Shown: positions 6,250 through 7,520 of the stretch, piece by piece
Numbering within the stretch: position 1 is the first letter of the stretch
Layout: each line of letters begins with the position of its first letter
Source of the DNA: Treponema sp.
GTDB taxonomy: Bacteria > Spirochaetota > Spirochaetia > Treponematales > Breznakiellaceae
Reading direction: 5' to 3'
DNA: 7,520 nucleotides
Assembly (NCBI GenBank): GCA_031275035.1
Contig: JAISPH010000184.1
Location: forward strand, 1-7,520
Notes under the pieces: model-generated
Seen by the model: the letters and a program-made list of their open reading frames with translations, nothing else
What the model was told of the DNA's origin: nothing
Databases searched by the model: none
Program-made: the position numbers and the translations under genes

Positions 6250-6311
6250 CCATATAACAAGACATATCCACATATTTAACGTTGATCAGGCGGCGGGGTT
6301 TACGCGGCGCC

Positions 6312-6340
6312 TTGCGGGATGAGGGGCTGTTCTCTAGAAT
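6312..6340 (+). promoter_or_regulatory. Candidate hprK promoter giving a leaderless mRNA
   Basis: TTGCGG (6312-6317) and TAGAAT (6335-6340) are separated by 17 bp, the optimal sigma70 spacing. Only six bases (AAGCCC) separate the -10 from ATG 6347, so the start site would fall on or next to the A of ATG. No Shine-Dalgarno is present near that ATG, which agrees with leaderless initiation. Confidence 0.4.
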
Positions 6341-6346
6341 AAGCCC

Positions 6347-7333
6347 ATGGCAAAGACGTTTACGGTTCTGGATTTGATCGATTTGGAGCTTAAGGAGCAC
6401 AATTCCCTTAACCTCCGCTGCATAGGGGGCCGGAAGGGTCTGGTCCGGGAAATATGCAGCTCCGAGTTGAACCGGCCCATGGGCGCGATCATGGGTTTTT
6501 ACGATGTTTTTGCCCATCAGCGGATTCAGATATTCGGCAGCGGTGAATCCGCCTGCCTCCAGAAGCTTACCAGGGAGGGGAACGCGGAAAATATAAAAAA
6601 GATGTTCAGCTTCCCCATTCCCTGCTGTATTTTTACCACCGCCCTGGAGCCTACCCCGGTTTTCTTTGATGAGGCGGAAAAGGCCCAGTGCCCTATCCTT
6701 CAGACGGACCTCCCTTCGTCGGAATTTACCGCCCGGCTTCTGCGGATTCTGGCGGAAATCTTCGCCCCCCGGCAAAGCGTCCACGGGGTGCTGGTGGAAG
6801 TTTATGGTCTGGGAATCCTTATTCTGGGGGATTCGGGGGTTGGTAAAAGCGAGACCGCCCTGGACCTGATCAAACGGGGGCACCGGCTTATCGCCGACGA
6901 CGTGGTGGACATTCACTGCGCCAACGGCAACACCCTGATGGGGACCGGGGCCAACCGGATCATCGGCCACCACATGGAGATCCGGGGCCTGGGAATCCTG
7001 AATATCACCCACCTCCACGGGGTGGGGGCGATTAAGGAGCGGACCCAGATTGAACTGGTGGTAAACCTGGAGGAATGGGACGCCGCCAAACCCTACGACC
7101 GCCTGGGGGCGGAGGACAAGACCATGGACATCCTGGGGGTGGGGGTTACCAAACTGGAGATCCCCGTTAAGCCCGGCCGGAACGTCCCCATCCTTATCGA
7201 GACCGCCGCCATGAACGAGCGGCTTAAAAAAATGGGCTACAACGCGGCCAAAGAATTCAACCAGAACATTTTAAAGTGGATAGAAAGCGACAGTCTGCGG
7301 TCGGTGTATTTTGGCAGCGAAGATATAATTTAG
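6347..7333 (+). CDS. hprK: HPr kinase/phosphorylase
   Basis: This complete 328-residue HprK phosphorylates HPr on its regulatory serine (Ser46 in Bacillus) using ATP or pyrophosphate and reverses the reaction with phosphate, linking sugar status to carbon control. It is cytosolic and normally hexameric. The N-terminal domain covers about 1-135; the kinase domain begins with HGVLVEVYG (H146), then the P-loop GDSGVGKS (161-168), LIADDVV with the Asp pair 184-185, and the HprK signature MEIRGLGILNI (E211 onward). The C-terminal part carries TKLEIPVKPGRNVP and the usual AAMNERLKKMGYNAA helix. All catalytic residues are present. ATG 6347 gives the family's expected start but lacks a Shine-Dalgarno. 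No ptsH (HPr) gene follows before the window ends. In treponemes such as T. pallidum HPr and HprK exist without a full sugar-transporting PTS, so a regulatory role is likely. Confidence 0.95.
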   Translation: MAKTFTVLDLIDLELKEHNSLNLRCIGGRKGLVREICSSELNRPMGAIMGFYDVFAHQRIQIFGSGESACLQKLTREGNAENIKKMFSFPIPCCIFTTALEPTPVFFDEAEKAQCPILQTDLPSSEFTARLLRILAEIFAPRQSVHGVLVEVYGLGILILGDSGVGKSETALDLIKRGHRLIADDVVDIHCANGNTLMGTGANRIIGHHMEIRGLGILNITHLHGVGAIKERTQIELVVNLEEWDAAKPYDRLGAEDKTMDILGVGVTKLEIPVKPGRNVPILIETAAMNERLKKMGYNAAKEFNQNILKWIESDSLRSVYFGSEDII

Positions 7334-7419
7334 CGTTCCATGACGGCGCCGCCTCTTTCGTCATGCCCGAGGCCGTCCAAATCCTGAGCCGCCGGACGGG
7401 GGGCCGAAATCGCCGCCGC

Positions 7420-7444
7420 TTTTGGGAAAGCTGTCCTGAATTTA
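7420..7444 (+). repeat. Second copy of the TTTTGGGAAAGCT...TGAATTTA repeat
   Basis: TTTTGGGAAAGCT followed after 4 nt by TGAATTTA repeats the arrangement at 1846-1873, where the same two blocks are 7 nt or fewer apart. The left arm that makes the 1827-1857 inverted repeat is absent here. It sits directly before the 15-bp hairpin. Confidence 0.45.
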
Positions 7445-7450
7445 TCTAAG

Positions 7451-7487
7451 GGCGCCTCTAAAAACTCGCTTGGTTTTTAGAGGCGCC
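7451..7487. repeat. Perfect 15-bp hairpin downstream of hprK
   Basis: GGCGCCTCTAAAAAC (7451-7465) and GTTTTTAGAGGCGCC (7473-7487) pair without mismatch around a 7-nt loop. It lies about 120 bp after the hprK stop and is the likeliest end of its transcript, but GTTAAG rather than a T-run follows. The internal A/T runs could supply a U-tract inside the stem. It may equally be a dispersed palindromic repeat. Confidence 0.6.
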
Positions 7488-7520
7488 GTTAAGTTCATAT
7501 AAGATCACAACTAAATTTAT

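Larger units (their letters stand above)
5757..6346. other. 590-bp non-coding divergent region between the M23 gene and hprK
   Basis: No open frame here resembles a protein I know. The region holds two overlapping promoter candidates at its left end, a nested hairpin (5882-5930), a 10-bp hairpin (6064-6086), an 11-bp direct repeat (6118-6142), the 96-nt structured repeat copy B (6154-6249) and the candidate hprK promoter at its right end. I found no tRNA cloverleaf, CRISPR or recognised riboswitch. It is long for a bacterial divergent spacer and could encode a small RNA or be a site where repeats accumulated. Confidence 0.6.

Noticed and set aside
6151..6255. Possible tRNA or known structural RNA
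   Set aside because: No acceptor stem with CCA, no anticodon arm and no TTC-type loop; the hairpin plan instead matches the copy at 4113-4208.
5924..7018. 364-codon open frame on the minus strand
   Set aside because: It lies antisense to hprK, which has every family motif, and its remaining part crosses the hairpin region and 96-nt repeat; the translation is Pro/Arg/Gly-rich with no recognisable domain.
7334..7447. Possible ptsH (HPr) gene after hprK
   Set aside because: No frame shows the HPr active-site motif (GxHARPA), and the only open frames are under 40 codons and unrecognised.

Overview
The window reads as a chromosomal segment of a spirochaete, probably a Treponema-like one. This is inferred from gene content, with no database search: an HPr kinase/phosphorylase with the start typical of treponemes (FTVLDL), a YaaR-family gene next to a PSP1/RicT gene, and a bactofilin gene directly after an M23 peptidase gene. 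The genes are GC-rich and separated by GC-rich hairpins and dispersed repeats.

Layout, left to right. (1) 1-198 is the C-terminal end of an ISAzo13-type transposase; the IS seems to stop near 225, inside a proline-rich protein of unknown function (to 756) whose 5' end it probably removed. (2) 803-1720 (minus) is a complete UPF0718/ArsP-type permease, convergent with the preceding gene. (3) 1721-2477 is a gene graveyard: an inverted repeat, the last ~45 codons of an aldo/keto reductase (minus) and the N-terminal third of an AraC-type regulator (plus), both broken. They look like the remains of one divergent regulator/enzyme pair. (4) 2478-5754 (minus) holds four genes read in the order M23 peptidase, bactofilin, YaaR-like, PSP1/RicT. 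The first two are probably an envelope/cell-shape pair; the last two are abutting and probably translationally coupled. A 230-bp gap full of hairpins splits the two pairs. (5) 5757-6346 is a 590-bp non-coding divergent region with candidate promoters for both directions and several hairpins. (6) 6347-7333 (plus) is hprK, complete, followed by a 187-bp tail ending in a perfect 15-bp hairpin.

The most unusual feature is non-coding. Two intergenic regions, 4113-4208 (minus) and 6154-6249 (plus), carry what looks like the same 96-nt element in opposite orientation. Both begin GCGCAAGGGAT, end ATGCGC, are closed by a GCGCA/TGCGC pairing, contain AGCCCGGT, and enclose GC hairpins whose stem sequences differ while the pairing is kept. 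I see no complete new defence or mobile system; the 96-nt element, the decayed AraC/reductase pair and the apparently leaderless hprK promoter are the points most worth following.
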